The notes under the pieces are model-generated. The model was not told the DNA's origin, did no database searches, and saw nothing but the letters and a program-made list of their open reading frames with translations. The position numbers and the translations under genes were made by a program. Positions 55,264-63,892 of a stretch of DNA of 64,000 nucleotides are shown one piece after another (position 1 is the stretch's first letter; each line of letters starts with the position of its first letter). Source of the stretch: [Actinomadura] parvosata subsp. kistnae (GTDB taxonomy: Bacteria > Actinomycetota > Actinomycetes > Streptosporangiales > Streptosporangiaceae); the NCBI RefSeq assembly GCF_900323885.1, contig NZ_OOHJ01000005.1, positions 372,001 to 436,000 on the forward strand, given 5' to 3'.

Positions 55264-56066
55264 CCCCGCCGAACGCCGTGCCGGCCTCGCCGAAGGCCCC
55301 GCTGACCTCGCCGAAGGCCCTGCTGCTCGACTTCGGCGGTGTGCTGGTCGAGACCGCCAGACGCCCGGGGTGGGCGGCCGAGCTGGCCGCCGACGTGCAC
55401 GCCCTGCTGGACCGCGCCGGTTTCGGCGGGCTGAGCCCTGCCGAGATCGAGACCGACATCCGGGCGGGCGCCCGCGCCGACTCCCGATGGAAGGACTCCA
55501 CCTCCCGCCAGTACGCGCCGCAGGAGATGACGCACCGCCGCTTCTGGGCGGAGTTCGTCGCGACGGACTGGCCGGAGCAGGCGCGGGAGCTGGTCACCGC
55601 CGAGGCGAGCCCGCTGTGCCGGCGCATGGGCGAGCTGCGCAGCGAGCGCGCCCTGCGCCCCGGCGTCAAGGAGCTGCTGGCCGCCTGCTGGGCGCGCGGC
55701 GTGCGCCCAGCCGTGGTCAGCAACGCCCTGTGCGGCCTCGTCCACCGCGACTTCCTGACCCGAAACGGCCTGGACGGGCAGGTGGCCGTGCAGGTCTACA
55801 GCGACGAGGCCGGCGTGCGCAAGCCGAACCCGGAGCTGATCCACATGGCCTGCCGGGCCCTGGCCGTCGATCCCGCCGAGGTCTGGTACGTCGGCGACAA
55901 CTACGACCGCGACGTCGTGTGCGGCGTGCGCGCCGGGGCCGGGGCGACCGTGCTCATGGTCTCGCCCAGCACGGACAAGATCCCGTACGAGGTGCGGCAG
56001 CGCCCGCACGCGACCGTCGACAACCCGCTCGGCCTGCTGAGACTGCTGGAGGACACGTGGACCTGA
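55260..56066 (+). CDS. HAD family phosphatase (inositol regulon)
   Basis: 268 residues, ATGA overlap with the ATPase gene. HAD motifs: I LLLDFGGVLVET (nucleophile Asp, but with Gly-Gly in place of the usual x-Asp acid/base), II VVSNA, III GVRKPNPELI, IV WYVGDNYDRDV. An inserted cap domain lies between motifs I and II. The first 20 residues include SPKAPLT/SPKALLL, coded by a 21-bp direct repeat (55287-55328). Possibly removes phosphate from an imported inositol phosphate or pathway intermediate; the substrate is not known. The altered motif I (DxG rather than DxD) occurs in some HAD subfamilies. Confidence 0.88.
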   Translation: MTPPNAVPASPKAPLTSPKALLLDFGGVLVETARRPGWAAELAADVHALLDRAGFGGLSPAEIETDIRAGARADSRWKDSTSRQYAPQEMTHRRFWAEFVATDWPEQARELVTAEASPLCRRMGELRSERALRPGVKELLAACWARGVRPAVVSNALCGLVHRDFLTRNGLDGQVAVQVYSDEAGVRKPNPELIHMACRALAVDPAEVWYVGDNYDRDVVCGVRAGAGATVLMVSPSTDKIPYEVRQRPHATVDNPLGLLRLLEDTWT

Positions 56067-56860
56067 CCACCTCGCGCGAGCTGGCCGCGATCGCGAGCCG
56101 GGCGGCCAGGGCCGTCGGCGACCGGTTGCGCGGCGCCTTCCGGTCCAGGCCGGAGGTGGCGACCAAGCGCGACTTCCACGACCCGGTGACCGAGCACGAC
56201 AAGGCGGCCGAGGAGGAGATCCGCGAGGTGCTGGCCCGCCACTGCCCGGACAGCCTCGTGGTCGGCGAGGAGGGCGGCAGCCAGGGCGACGGCACGGTGC
56301 ACTGGTACGTCGACCCGATCGACGGCACCGCGAACTTCGCCGCGGGGTTGCCGTTCTTCTGCACCTCGATCGGCGCGGCCGTGGACGGCGAGATGGTCGC
56401 GGGCGTCGTCTACGACCCGGTCCGCGACGACGAGTTCACCGCCTGGCTCGGCGGCGCGCAGTGCAACGGCGAGCCGATCCGCAGCACGGGGGCGCGCACG
56501 GACCGGGAGGCGGTGCTGCTGTCCAGCTATCCCGCGCCGCGCGACCTGGCCGCGGAGGGCGACGAGGCGCTGCACCGCTTCGCCCGCATGGTCAACGCCT
56601 TCGCCAGCACCCGCCGCCCGGGCAGCGCCGCGCTCAAGCTCGCGCACGTCGCCGCCGGCTGGTCCGACGTGGCCTTCGGCACGCACGTCAACGTCTGGGA
56701 CGTCGCGGCCGGCTCCCTGCTGGTACGTCAGGCGGGCGGCACGTACCTCCCCCTGTCGGGCAGCGTCTTCGCCCCCGGCGGCTACCTGGCCTGCGTCGGC
56801 GGGTTCGACCTCGACGGCTCCGTGATGGCCGAGGTGGCGACGGCGGTGAAGCCCGCATGA
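56057..56860 (+). CDS. Inositol monophosphatase family protein
   Basis: 267 residues from GTG 56057 (GGAGG upstream), overlapping the HAD gene by 10 bases. All family metal-site motifs are present: GEEGG (about residues 72-76), WYVDPIDGTANFAAGLPFF (about 84-102) and HVNVWDVAAGSLLVRQAGG (about 214-232). Such enzymes hydrolyse inositol monophosphates to free inositol with Mg2+, though some prefer other small phosphates. Inside this operon, next to inositol oxidation genes and a phytase, the literal substrate is unusually plausible: it would finish the dephosphorylation of imported inositol phosphates. Confidence 0.92.
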   Translation: MDLTTSRELAAIASRAARAVGDRLRGAFRSRPEVATKRDFHDPVTEHDKAAEEEIREVLARHCPDSLVVGEEGGSQGDGTVHWYVDPIDGTANFAAGLPFFCTSIGAAVDGEMVAGVVYDPVRDDEFTAWLGGAQCNGEPIRSTGARTDREAVLLSSYPAPRDLAAEGDEALHRFARMVNAFASTRRPGSAALKLAHVAAGWSDVAFGTHVNVWDVAAGSLLVRQAGGTYLPLSGSVFAPGGYLACVGGFDLDGSVMAEVATAVKPA

Positions 56861-57642
56861 TCCGCTGGATCGTCACCGACCTCGACGGCACCCTCGTCGG
56901 CCGCGACCTGGCGATGGTGCCGGCCAGCCGGGACGCCCTGCGCCGCTTCCGCGCGGCCGGCGGCCAGGTCGTCATCGCCACCGGCCGGATGGAACGCTCC
57001 GCCTTGCGCTACTACGAGGAGCTCGGCCTGGACGGCCCCGCCATCCTCTACAACGGCGCCAGGACGGTGAACCTGGCCACCGGCTCCGTCGGGCGCTCGT
57101 GCTCGCTGCCGCCGGAGGCGTGGAAGACGCTGCTGGCGATGTTCGACGACCTGCCGGACGGGGTCCACCCGGTCGCCTTCAGCGGCGGCGAGGCGTACGC
57201 GGTCGAGCGGGCGCCCGCCCTGCGCGACTACGCCCGGCGCGACGGGATCACGCTGCGCGACCCGGGCGACTGGACCGCGCTGCCCGCCGGGGACGTCACC
57301 AAGTGCATGCTGATCGGCGACCCGCTGCCCGACCCGGACATCCCGGGCACCGTCACCACCCGCTCCGAGGCCACGTACCTGGAGATCCTGCCCGAGGGCG
57401 CCACGAAGGGCAGCGCCCTGCGCGAGCTGGCGGCGGCGGCCGGCGTGCCGCCGCGCGAGATCGCCGCCGTCGGCGACAACCCCAACGACCTCGACATGAT
57501 CGAGCTCGCCGGGCTCGGGGCGGCGGTGGGGGACGGCCACCCCACCGTGCGCGCGGCGGCCGACGTGGTCGTCCGCGCCTGCGCCGACGGGGCCGTGGCG
57601 CACGTCGTGGAGCTGGCCTGCCAGGCCAACGGCTGGTCCTGA
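56857..57642 (+). CDS. Cof-type HAD hydrolase (HAD-IIB)
   Basis: 261 residues, ATGA overlap. Motif I IVTDLDGTLVGRD (DxD nucleophile and acid/base), motif II IATGR, Lys of motif III in GATKGSALREL, motif IV AVGDNPNDLDMIELAG; the C2 cap lies between. Cof-type enzymes are cytosolic sugar-phosphate phosphatases with broad activity. Second HAD enzyme of the operon; together with the inositol-monophosphatase-like gene it gives three intracellular phosphatases in a row, which fits stepwise removal of phosphates from a multi-phosphorylated import. Confidence 0.92.
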   Translation: MIRWIVTDLDGTLVGRDLAMVPASRDALRRFRAAGGQVVIATGRMERSALRYYEELGLDGPAILYNGARTVNLATGSVGRSCSLPPEAWKTLLAMFDDLPDGVHPVAFSGGEAYAVERAPALRDYARRDGITLRDPGDWTALPAGDVTKCMLIGDPLPDPDIPGTVTTRSEATYLEILPEGATKGSALRELAAAAGVPPREIAAVGDNPNDLDMIELAGLGAAVGDGHPTVRAAADVVVRACADGAVAHVVELACQANGWS

Positions 57643-57659
57643 GAGCTGAGGAGTCGCAA

Positions 57660-59171
57660 GTGACGAAGACGGTCAAGCATTGGATCAACGGGGCTCTCGC
57701 GGACGGCGATTCCGCCCGTGCCGCGGAGCTGTTCGACCCGGCCACCGGCGAGGTGAGCGGGCACGTCGCGCTGGCCTCGGCGGCCGACGTGGACGCGGCC
57801 GTCGCCGCCGCGTCCGCCGCCTTCCCGGCCTGGCGCGACACCTCGATCTCGCGGCGCGCGCAGGTGCTGTTCCGCTTCCGCGAACTGCTGGCGGGGCACC
57901 TGGACGAGATCGCGGCGGCCATCTCGGCCGAGCACGGCAAGGTGCACTCCGACGCGCTGGGCGAGGTGGCGCGCGGGCTGGAGGTGGTGGAGTTCGCCTG
58001 CGGGATCCCGCACCTGCTCAAGGGCGGCTTCTCCGAGGGCGTCTCGACGCGGGTGGACTCCTACTCGATCCGGCAGCCGCTGGGCGTGGTGGCCGGGATC
58101 ACGCCGTTCAACTTCCCGGCGATGGTGCCGATGTGGATGTTCCCGGTGGCGATCGCGTGCGGGAACACCTTCGTGCTCAAGCCGTCGGAGCGGGATCCGT
58201 CGGCGTCGCTGCTGATAGCCCGGCTGTGGCAGCAGGCCGGCTTGCCGGACGGCGTGTTCAACGTGGTGCAGGGCGACAAGGTGAGCGTGGACCGGCTGCT
58301 GGAGCACCCGGACGTGCGCGCGGTCTCGTTCGTCGGCTCCACCCCCATCGCGAGCTACGTGTACGCGACCGGCACCGCGCACGGCAAGCGGGTGCAGGCC
58401 CTGGGCGGGGCGAAGAACCACATGCTGGTGCTGCCGGACGCGGACCTGGACCTGGTGGCCGACTCGGCGGTGTCGGCCGGGTTCGGCTCGGCGGGCGAGC
58501 GGTGCATGGCGATCTCGGTGGTGCTGGCCGTGGACCCGATCGGTGACGAGCTCGTCGCCAAGATCGTCGAGCGGGTCGCGAAGCTGACCGTGGGCCCCGG
58601 CGATGACCCCCGCTCGGAGATGGGGCCGCTGGTCACGGCCGCGCACCGGGACAAGGTGGCCTCCTACCTGGACCTCGGCGTGGAGGAGGGCGCCAAGCTG
58701 GTCGTGGACGGCCGCCGGAGCACGCTCGTCAGCGGCGAGCAGGCGGACCAGGCGGCCGGGTTCTGGCTCGGCCCGACCGTGCTCGACCACGTGCCGGTCG
58801 GGTCGCGGGTGCACACCGAGGAGATCTTCGGCCCGGTGTTGTCGATCGTGCGGGTCCGCTCTTATGAGGAGGGCCTGGAGGTGATCAACGGCGGCGCGTA
58901 CGGCAACGGCACCGCCGTGTTCACCAACGACGGCGGCGCGGCCCGGCGCTTCCAGAACGAGGTCGAGGTCGGCATGGTGGGCATCAACGTGCCGATCCCG
59001 GTGCCGATGGCGTTCTACAGCTTCGGCGGCTGGAAGTCCTCGCTGTTCGGCGACACGCACGTGCACGGCACCGAGGGCGTGCACTTCTACACCCGCGGCA
59101 AGGTCGTCACCTCCCGCTGGCTCGACCCCTCCCACGGCGGCGTGAACCTGGGCTTCCCCACGAACGGGTAG
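57660..59171 (+). CDS. mmsA: Methylmalonate/malonate-semialdehyde dehydrogenase, CoA-acylating (IolA/MmsA)
   Basis: 503 residues from GTG 57660 (GAGGAG 6 bases upstream). Aldehyde-dehydrogenase fold with NAD site (PFNFPAMVPMWMFPVAIACGNTFVLKPSE), catalytic Cys282 in SAGERCMAI, and GGAKNHM in place of the usual general-base Glu, the mark of the CoA-dependent MmsA/IolA branch. In inositol breakdown it converts malonate semialdehyde to acetyl-CoA; in valine breakdown it takes methylmalonate semialdehyde. The operon context favours the inositol role. Last gene of the operon; it ends 5 bases before a convergent gene with no visible terminator. Confidence 0.95.
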   Translation: MTKTVKHWINGALADGDSARAAELFDPATGEVSGHVALASAADVDAAVAAASAAFPAWRDTSISRRAQVLFRFRELLAGHLDEIAAAISAEHGKVHSDALGEVARGLEVVEFACGIPHLLKGGFSEGVSTRVDSYSIRQPLGVVAGITPFNFPAMVPMWMFPVAIACGNTFVLKPSERDPSASLLIARLWQQAGLPDGVFNVVQGDKVSVDRLLEHPDVRAVSFVGSTPIASYVYATGTAHGKRVQALGGAKNHMLVLPDADLDLVADSAVSAGFGSAGERCMAISVVLAVDPIGDELVAKIVERVAKLTVGPGDDPRSEMGPLVTAAHRDKVASYLDLGVEEGAKLVVDGRRSTLVSGEQADQAAGFWLGPTVLDHVPVGSRVHTEEIFGPVLSIVRVRSYEEGLEVINGGAYGNGTAVFTNDGGAARRFQNEVEVGMVGINVPIPVPMAFYSFGGWKSSLFGDTHVHGTEGVHFYTRGKVVTSRWLDPSHGGVNLGFPTNG

Positions 59172-59176
59172 CCCCG

Positions 59177-60136
59177 TCAGCTCTTGGCGCGGGCGTCGAA
59201 CCAGGGGTAGATGCGCTGCTTCTTGTCGGCCTTCACCAGCGTCTCGACGACCCGGCCCTTGAGGTCGACGACGCCGAAGCCGTCGCGGACCGGCGCGAGC
59301 AGGTGCCGCTCGTCGTACCAGCCGAGCACGGGCCCCCAGACGGGGCTGAAGGCGATCTTGATCCGCGTGACGGCCTTACCGGTGCGGGTGTCCCAGACGC
59401 ACGCGGCCTTCTCCAGCGAGGTGCACGCCGTCACGAAGCGGCGGCCCGACGGGGAGAACGTGCCGAGGCCGTGGCCGACGGGCCGGCCGCGTACCTGCCA
59501 GGTGCGCTTGACGGCGCCGGTGAGGTCGTACTGGCGGACGGCGGACCTGCCGTTCTTGCCCCAGCGCACCACGACGCCCTTGCTGTCGCGGGTCCACTGG
59601 AAGCCGCCGACCGTGATCAGCGCGTTCTCGATGCGGACGAAGCGGGCCTTCAGCGCGGGCACCTCGACCAGCACGATGCCTTCCGAGCGCGGCTCGAAGC
59701 CCGGCTCGAAGACGTTGAGGAGCAGGGTCCGCCCATCAGGGGACCAGGTGGGCCAGGACGTGTGCAGGTAGCCGCGCCCGCGCTCGAGGTCCTCCGGCAC
59801 GGGCAGCTCCACCTCGGTCTTCCTGCCGGTCCGCCGGTCGAGGAAGCGCACGGTGGGCGCGGCTGGGGCGCGGGTGACGAGCGTGGCCTCCCAGCGCTCG
59901 CCGGGGGAGACCGTGACCGGGCCGTCCGCCTTGACGAACGCCTTCTTGGCCGGGCTCCACGCCCGCTGCGAGTCGGGCCTGAGCACCGAGTAGGAGGTGA
60001 GCCGCACCGGCCGCCCCGCCAGGTCGGCTACGACGCGCGCGCCGGTGCCCGGCAGCCTCGTGCCGGCGGCCGGCTGGGCGGGCGGGGCGCCGAGCGTGGC
60101 GGTCAGGGCGAGCGCGGCCGCTAAGTTCGTGATCAT
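59177..60136 (-). CDS. Secreted beta-propeller-like protein, function unknown
   Basis: 319 residues. Signal peptide to about residue 23 (GAPPAQPAAG). Repeated strand patterns such as SWPTWSPDGRTLLLNVF, GGFQWTRDSKGVVVRWG, GLGTFSPSGRRFVTACT and VWDTRTGKAVTRI are like TolB/WD40-type propeller blades. GGGAGGA precedes the ATG. It is convergent with the inositol operon and not part of it. No catalytic motif seen; probably an extracytoplasmic binding or scaffold protein, function not assigned. Confidence 0.8.
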   Translation of the reverse strand: MITNLAAALALTATLGAPPAQPAAGTRLPGTGARVVADLAGRPVRLTSYSVLRPDSQRAWSPAKKAFVKADGPVTVSPGERWEATLVTRAPAAPTVRFLDRRTGRKTEVELPVPEDLERGRGYLHTSWPTWSPDGRTLLLNVFEPGFEPRSEGIVLVEVPALKARFVRIENALITVGGFQWTRDSKGVVVRWGKNGRSAVRQYDLTGAVKRTWQVRGRPVGHGLGTFSPSGRRFVTACTSLEKAACVWDTRTGKAVTRIKIAFSPVWGPVLGWYDERHLLAPVRDGFGVVDLKGRVVETLVKADKKQRIYPWFDARAKS

Positions 60137-60246
60137 GATGTCCTCCCGGAAACGGATCCGAAGATCATAGCCGCGGGGGATGAAGCGGCGGGCCCGCCCG
60201 GTTGCACCGGAGGAACGCGACCAGAAACGTGAGGAGAGACCGGCCC

Positions 60247-60711
60247 ATGACCACGCACCCCACCTCCCCCAACGGCCCCGTCCGCCAGCTCAGGCTGGTC
60301 GTCGAGGCGGAGGACTACGAGGCCGCGCTGGCCTTCTACCGCGACGTGCTGGGCCTGCCGGAGCAGGCCGCGTTCTCCAGCGGCGACGGCGCGCGGGTGG
60401 CGATCCTCGACGCGGGCCGCGCCACCCTGGAGATCGCCAACCCGGCGCAGAAGGCGATGATCGACGAGGTCGAGGTGGGGCGGCAGGTGGCGCCCAAGAT
60501 CCGGGTGGCGTTCGAGGTGGACGACGCGGCGGGCACCACCGAGCGGCTGGTCTCGGCGGGCGCGACGGAGGTGGCGCCGCCCACCGTGACGCCGTGGGAG
60601 TCGCTCAACGCCCGCCTCGACGCGCCCGCCGGGCTGCACATCACGGTCTTCCAGGAGCTGCGCACCCTGGAGGAGCGCGAGGCGCTCGACGGGTTCGGCA
60701 AGGACGCGTAG
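60247..60711 (+). CDS. VOC (glyoxalase/bleomycin-resistance) family protein
   Basis: 154 residues from ATG 60247 with GAGGAG about 10 bases upstream. Two beta-alpha-beta-beta-beta units: LRLVVEAEDYEAALAFYRDVLGLPEQ and KIRVAFEVDDAAGTTERLVSAGATEVAPPTVTPWESLNARLDAPAGLHITVFQ. The usual metal-ligand His of the first unit is Val/Arg here, while Glu (TLEIAN) and the final His (LHITVFQE) remain, so metal binding may differ from glyoxalase I. Substrate unknown. Alone in its transcription unit, about 80 bp before the molybdoenzyme. Confidence 0.88.
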   Translation: MTTHPTSPNGPVRQLRLVVEAEDYEAALAFYRDVLGLPEQAAFSSGDGARVAILDAGRATLEIANPAQKAMIDEVEVGRQVAPKIRVAFEVDDAAGTTERLVSAGATEVAPPTVTPWESLNARLDAPAGLHITVFQELRTLEEREALDGFGKDA

Positions 60712-60789
60712 CCCCGGTCGGATCCGGTCCGCGGGAAAAGTAGAGTTTTTGAGGGGTCGTTTCAGCATCGAGCAGCGAAGACGTGAGAC

Positions 60790-63075
60790 ATGGACAAGGT
60801 CGAAGGTCAGGACGGTGAGCACCTGTCGGTCGGGGCGCCCAAGACGTGGGCGGCCGGGCTGCCCGGCGTGCGGCACGCGTTGTCGTACGCGTTGTCGCAG
60901 ACGTCGCCCCGCCGCACCGCGCTGACGCTGCTCAACCTCAACCAGGCCACCGGCCTCGACTGCCCCGGCTGCGCCTGGCCGGAGCCGGGGCGCCGGCACG
61001 TCAACGAGTACTGCGAGAACGGCGCCAAGCACGTCACCGACGAGGCCACCACCCGCCGCGTCACCCGCGAGTTCTTCCGCGAGCACCCGGTCTCCGAGCT
61101 GGCCGGGCGCTCCGACCAGTGGCTCAACCAGCAGGGCAGGCTCACCGAGCCCATGGTCAAGCGGCCCGGCGCCGACCACTACGAGCCCATCGGCTGGGAC
61201 GACGCGCTCGGCCTGCTCGCCGCCGAGCTGCGCGGCCTCGACGACCCCGACCGCGCGCTGTTCTACACCTCGGGCCGGCTCGGCAACGAGGCCGCGTTCC
61301 TGCTGCAGCTCTTCGCCCGCGCGTACGGCACCAACAACCTGCCCGACTGCTCCAACATGTGCCACGAGTCCAGCGGCGTCGCCCTGATCGACACCCTCGG
61401 CGTCGGCAAGGGCAGCGTCAGCCTCGACGACATCCACGACGCCGACCTGGTGTTCGTCGTCGGCCAGAACCCCGGCACCAACCATCCCCGCATGCTGTCG
61501 GCGCTGGAGCAGACCAAGCGCTCGGGCGGCAGCGTCGTCGCGGTCAACCCGCTGCCTGAGGCCGGGCTGCTGCGCTTCAAGAACCCGCAGAAGGCGCGCG
61601 GCATCGTCGGGCGCGGCACGCCGATCGCCGACCAGTTCCTGCAGATCCGCCCCGGCGGCGACCTCGCCCTGTTCCAGGCGCTCAACCTGCTGCTGCTCCA
61701 GTCCGAGGACGAGCGCCCCGGCACCGTGCTCGACCACGCCTTCATCGAGCGGCACACCACCGGCTTCGCCGAGTTCGCCGAGCACGTCCGCCAGGTGGAG
61801 TGGGCGGATGTCCTGGCCGCCACCGGCCTGTCGCGGGAGGAGATCGAGCGCGTCCACGCCCGCGTCCTGGCCAGCGAGAAGATCATCGTGTGCTGGGCGA
61901 TGGGGCTGACCCAGCACAAGCACGGCGTGGCCACCATCAAGGAGATCGTCAACTTCCTGCTGCTGCGCGGCAACGTCGGCAAGCCGGGCGCCGGCGTCTG
62001 CCCGGTGCGCGGGCACAGCAACGTGCAGGGCGACCGCACGATGGGCATCTGGGAGCGGCCCCCGAGGGCCTTCCTCGACGCGCTGGAGCGCGAGTTCGGC
62101 TTCACCCCGCCGCACAAGCACGGCCTCGACACCGTGGGCGCCATCCAGGCCATGCTCGACGGCCGGGCCCAGGTCTTCCTCGGCGTCGGCGGCAACTTCG
62201 TGCGCGCCACCCCCGACAGCGAGGTCACCGAGCGCGCCATGCGCTCGTGCCGGCTGACCGCGCACATCTCCACGAAGCTGAACCGCTCCCACACCGTCTG
62301 CGGCCAGACCGCGCTGATCCTGCCGACGCTCGGCCGCAGCGACCGCGACGTCCAGGCGGGCGGCGAGCAGTTCGTGACCGTCGAAGACTCGATGAGCCAG
62401 GTCCACGCCTCGCGGGGCCGCCTCCACCCCGCCTCCGACCTGCTGCTCAGCGAGGTGGCCATCATCAGCCGGCTGGCCCGGCTCGTGCTCGGCGACCGGC
62501 CCGACATCCCCTGGGAGACGTTCGAGGCCGACTACGGCACCGTCCGCGACCGCATCTCCCGCGTCGTGCCCGGCTTCGAGGACTTCAACGCCCGCGTGGC
62601 CGAGCCCGGCGGCTTCCGCCTGCCCAACCCGGTCAGCGAGCGCGTCTTCCGCACCCCGAGCGGCCGGGCCGTCTTCACGTGCAACCCGTTCGCGCGGCTG
62701 GAGGCCCCGCCCGGCCACCTGATCCTGCAGACGCTGCGCGCCCACGACCAGTGGAACACGATCCCGTACTCCGGCGACGACCGCTACCGGGGCATCCGGC
62801 ACGGCCGCCGGGTCGTCCTCGTCAACCCCGACGACCTGGCCGAGCTGGGCATCGCCGAGCGCAGCGTGGTGGACCTGGTCGGCGTCTGGCACGACGGCGT
62901 GGAGCGGCGCGCCCCCGCGTTCACGGTGGTGGCCTACCCGACCGCGCGCGGCTCGGCCGCGGCCTACTACCCGGAGACGAACGTGCTGGTGCCGCTGGAC
63001 AGCGTGGCCGACCACAGCAACACGCCCACCTCGAAGGCCGTGGTCATCCGGCTGGAGCCCGCCGGGCAGGGCTGA
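60790..63075 (+). CDS. FdhF/YdeP family molybdopterin oxidoreductase
   Basis: 761 residues, normal for the YdeP-like branch of formate-dehydrogenase-type enzymes. N-terminal LNQATGLDCPGCAWPEPGRRHVNEYCENGAKHV is the branch signature with conserved Cys; SGRLGNEAAFLLQLFARAYGTNNLPDCSNMCHESS bears the presumed Mo-ligand Cys region; VVGQNPGTNHPRML, GKPGAGVCPVRGHSNVQGDRTMG and QTLRAHDQWNTIPYSGDDRYRG bind the two guanine-dinucleotide pterins. No Tat signal, so cytoplasmic. Its true substrate and partners are unknown for most members; no FdhD gene is in the window. Confidence 0.93.
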   Translation: MDKVEGQDGEHLSVGAPKTWAAGLPGVRHALSYALSQTSPRRTALTLLNLNQATGLDCPGCAWPEPGRRHVNEYCENGAKHVTDEATTRRVTREFFREHPVSELAGRSDQWLNQQGRLTEPMVKRPGADHYEPIGWDDALGLLAAELRGLDDPDRALFYTSGRLGNEAAFLLQLFARAYGTNNLPDCSNMCHESSGVALIDTLGVGKGSVSLDDIHDADLVFVVGQNPGTNHPRMLSALEQTKRSGGSVVAVNPLPEAGLLRFKNPQKARGIVGRGTPIADQFLQIRPGGDLALFQALNLLLLQSEDERPGTVLDHAFIERHTTGFAEFAEHVRQVEWADVLAATGLSREEIERVHARVLASEKIIVCWAMGLTQHKHGVATIKEIVNFLLLRGNVGKPGAGVCPVRGHSNVQGDRTMGIWERPPRAFLDALEREFGFTPPHKHGLDTVGAIQAMLDGRAQVFLGVGGNFVRATPDSEVTERAMRSCRLTAHISTKLNRSHTVCGQTALILPTLGRSDRDVQAGGEQFVTVEDSMSQVHASRGRLHPASDLLLSEVAIISRLARLVLGDRPDIPWETFEADYGTVRDRISRVVPGFEDFNARVAEPGGFRLPNPVSERVFRTPSGRAVFTCNPFARLEAPPGHLILQTLRAHDQWNTIPYSGDDRYRGIRHGRRVVLVNPDDLAELGIAERSVVDLVGVWHDGVERRAPAFTVVAYPTARGSAAAYYPETNVLVPLDSVADHSNTPTSKAVVIRLEPAGQG

Positions 63076-63081
63076 TGCCGG

Positions 63082-63741
63082 CTACTTGCCGGAACGGGTG
63101 GTGCGGCGCGGCGCCCGGCCCTGCCCGTCGTGCGGCGTCTCCACGAGCGGCGTGTCCACCAGGTGCTCGACCAGGAACCAGGTCTGCAGCTCGCCGGTCC
63201 TGATCACGTCGGACACCAGCAGGTCGTTGGTGCCGTCGTCGCCCAGCTCCGCCGCCCTGGACGCGGCGTCGTGCGAGGCGATGAGGATCGTCTCGTGCGC
63301 CTCGATCAGCCGCGACAACATCGCCGGCACCTCCTCGGCGCCGTTCGGGGGCCGCGGCACCACCGTAATCTCCGCGACGTGCCGGGGGTCGCCGACCGCG
63401 ATGCCGCCCAGCGTCTGCACCCGCTCGGCGATCAGGTCCACCAGCTTGAGCTGCTCGTCGGCGTGCTTGTCCAGCAGCAGGTGCAGCTGGTAGAACGTCG
63501 GGCCGCGCATCAGCCAGTGGTGCTTCTTGTACAGCGCGTAGAGGATCTGCGTGTCGGCCAGGATCTGGTTCAGCCGCTCGCAGGAGTACTCGCGGGCCTC
63601 GTCCGACAGGCCCAGCGGCCACGTCCTGACGGTGCCGAACTCCTGGATCTCGGTGCCGTCGACGTGCAGCCACGGCTGGCTGCTCGACTGCTTCTTCGTC
63701 GTCGTCCTGGTGCTGCTTCTGGTCTTGGCGGGCACGATCAT
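63082..63741 (-). CDS. Dps/ferritin-like DNA-protecting protein
   Basis: 219 residues, longer than typical Dps (about 170) because of a Lys/Arg/Ser/Thr-rich N-terminal tail (1-23) and a basic C-terminal tail. Four-helix ferritin fold; intersubunit ferroxidase site in KKHHWLMRGPTFYQLHLLLDKHADEQLKLVDLIAERV (His, His, Asp, Glu spacing). Stores iron and shields DNA in stress; basic tails of this sort bind DNA. A GGAG abuts the ATG too closely to be an ideal ribosome site. Convergent with the molybdoenzyme gene, 6 bases apart. Confidence 0.92.
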   Translation of the reverse strand: MIVPAKTRSSTRTTTKKQSSSQPWLHVDGTEIQEFGTVRTWPLGLSDEAREYSCERLNQILADTQILYALYKKHHWLMRGPTFYQLHLLLDKHADEQLKLVDLIAERVQTLGGIAVGDPRHVAEITVVPRPPNGAEEVPAMLSRLIEAHETILIASHDAASRAAELGDDGTNDLLVSDVIRTGELQTWFLVEHLVDTPLVETPHDGQGRAPRRTTRSGK

Positions 63742-63840
63742 CTCCAGGTCCGGTGAGGTGTGAGCCGATCCGACCTCGAACCTTCCCGTACGTCCGGAGA
63801 ACGAGCTTTAGCCCAGGCCAGCGCATGGCAAAAGTTGTCC

Positions 63841-63892
63841 GGCTCACGGCTGGCGCACGGCTCAGGGCGCTCGGCTCAGGGCTCGCGGCTCA
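63841..63892 (-). repeat. Short degenerate tandem repeats covering a stop codon
   Basis: On the minus strand CCTGAGCCG recurs about every 14-15 bases (three to four copies), starting with the TGA stop of the gene that runs off the right edge. Another case in this window of tandem repeats built from the end of a coding sequence. Confidence 0.55.

Noticed and set aside
60133..63015. A 960-codon open frame on the minus strand
   Set aside because: Antisense shadow of the molybdopterin oxidoreductase; low-complexity, no family features.
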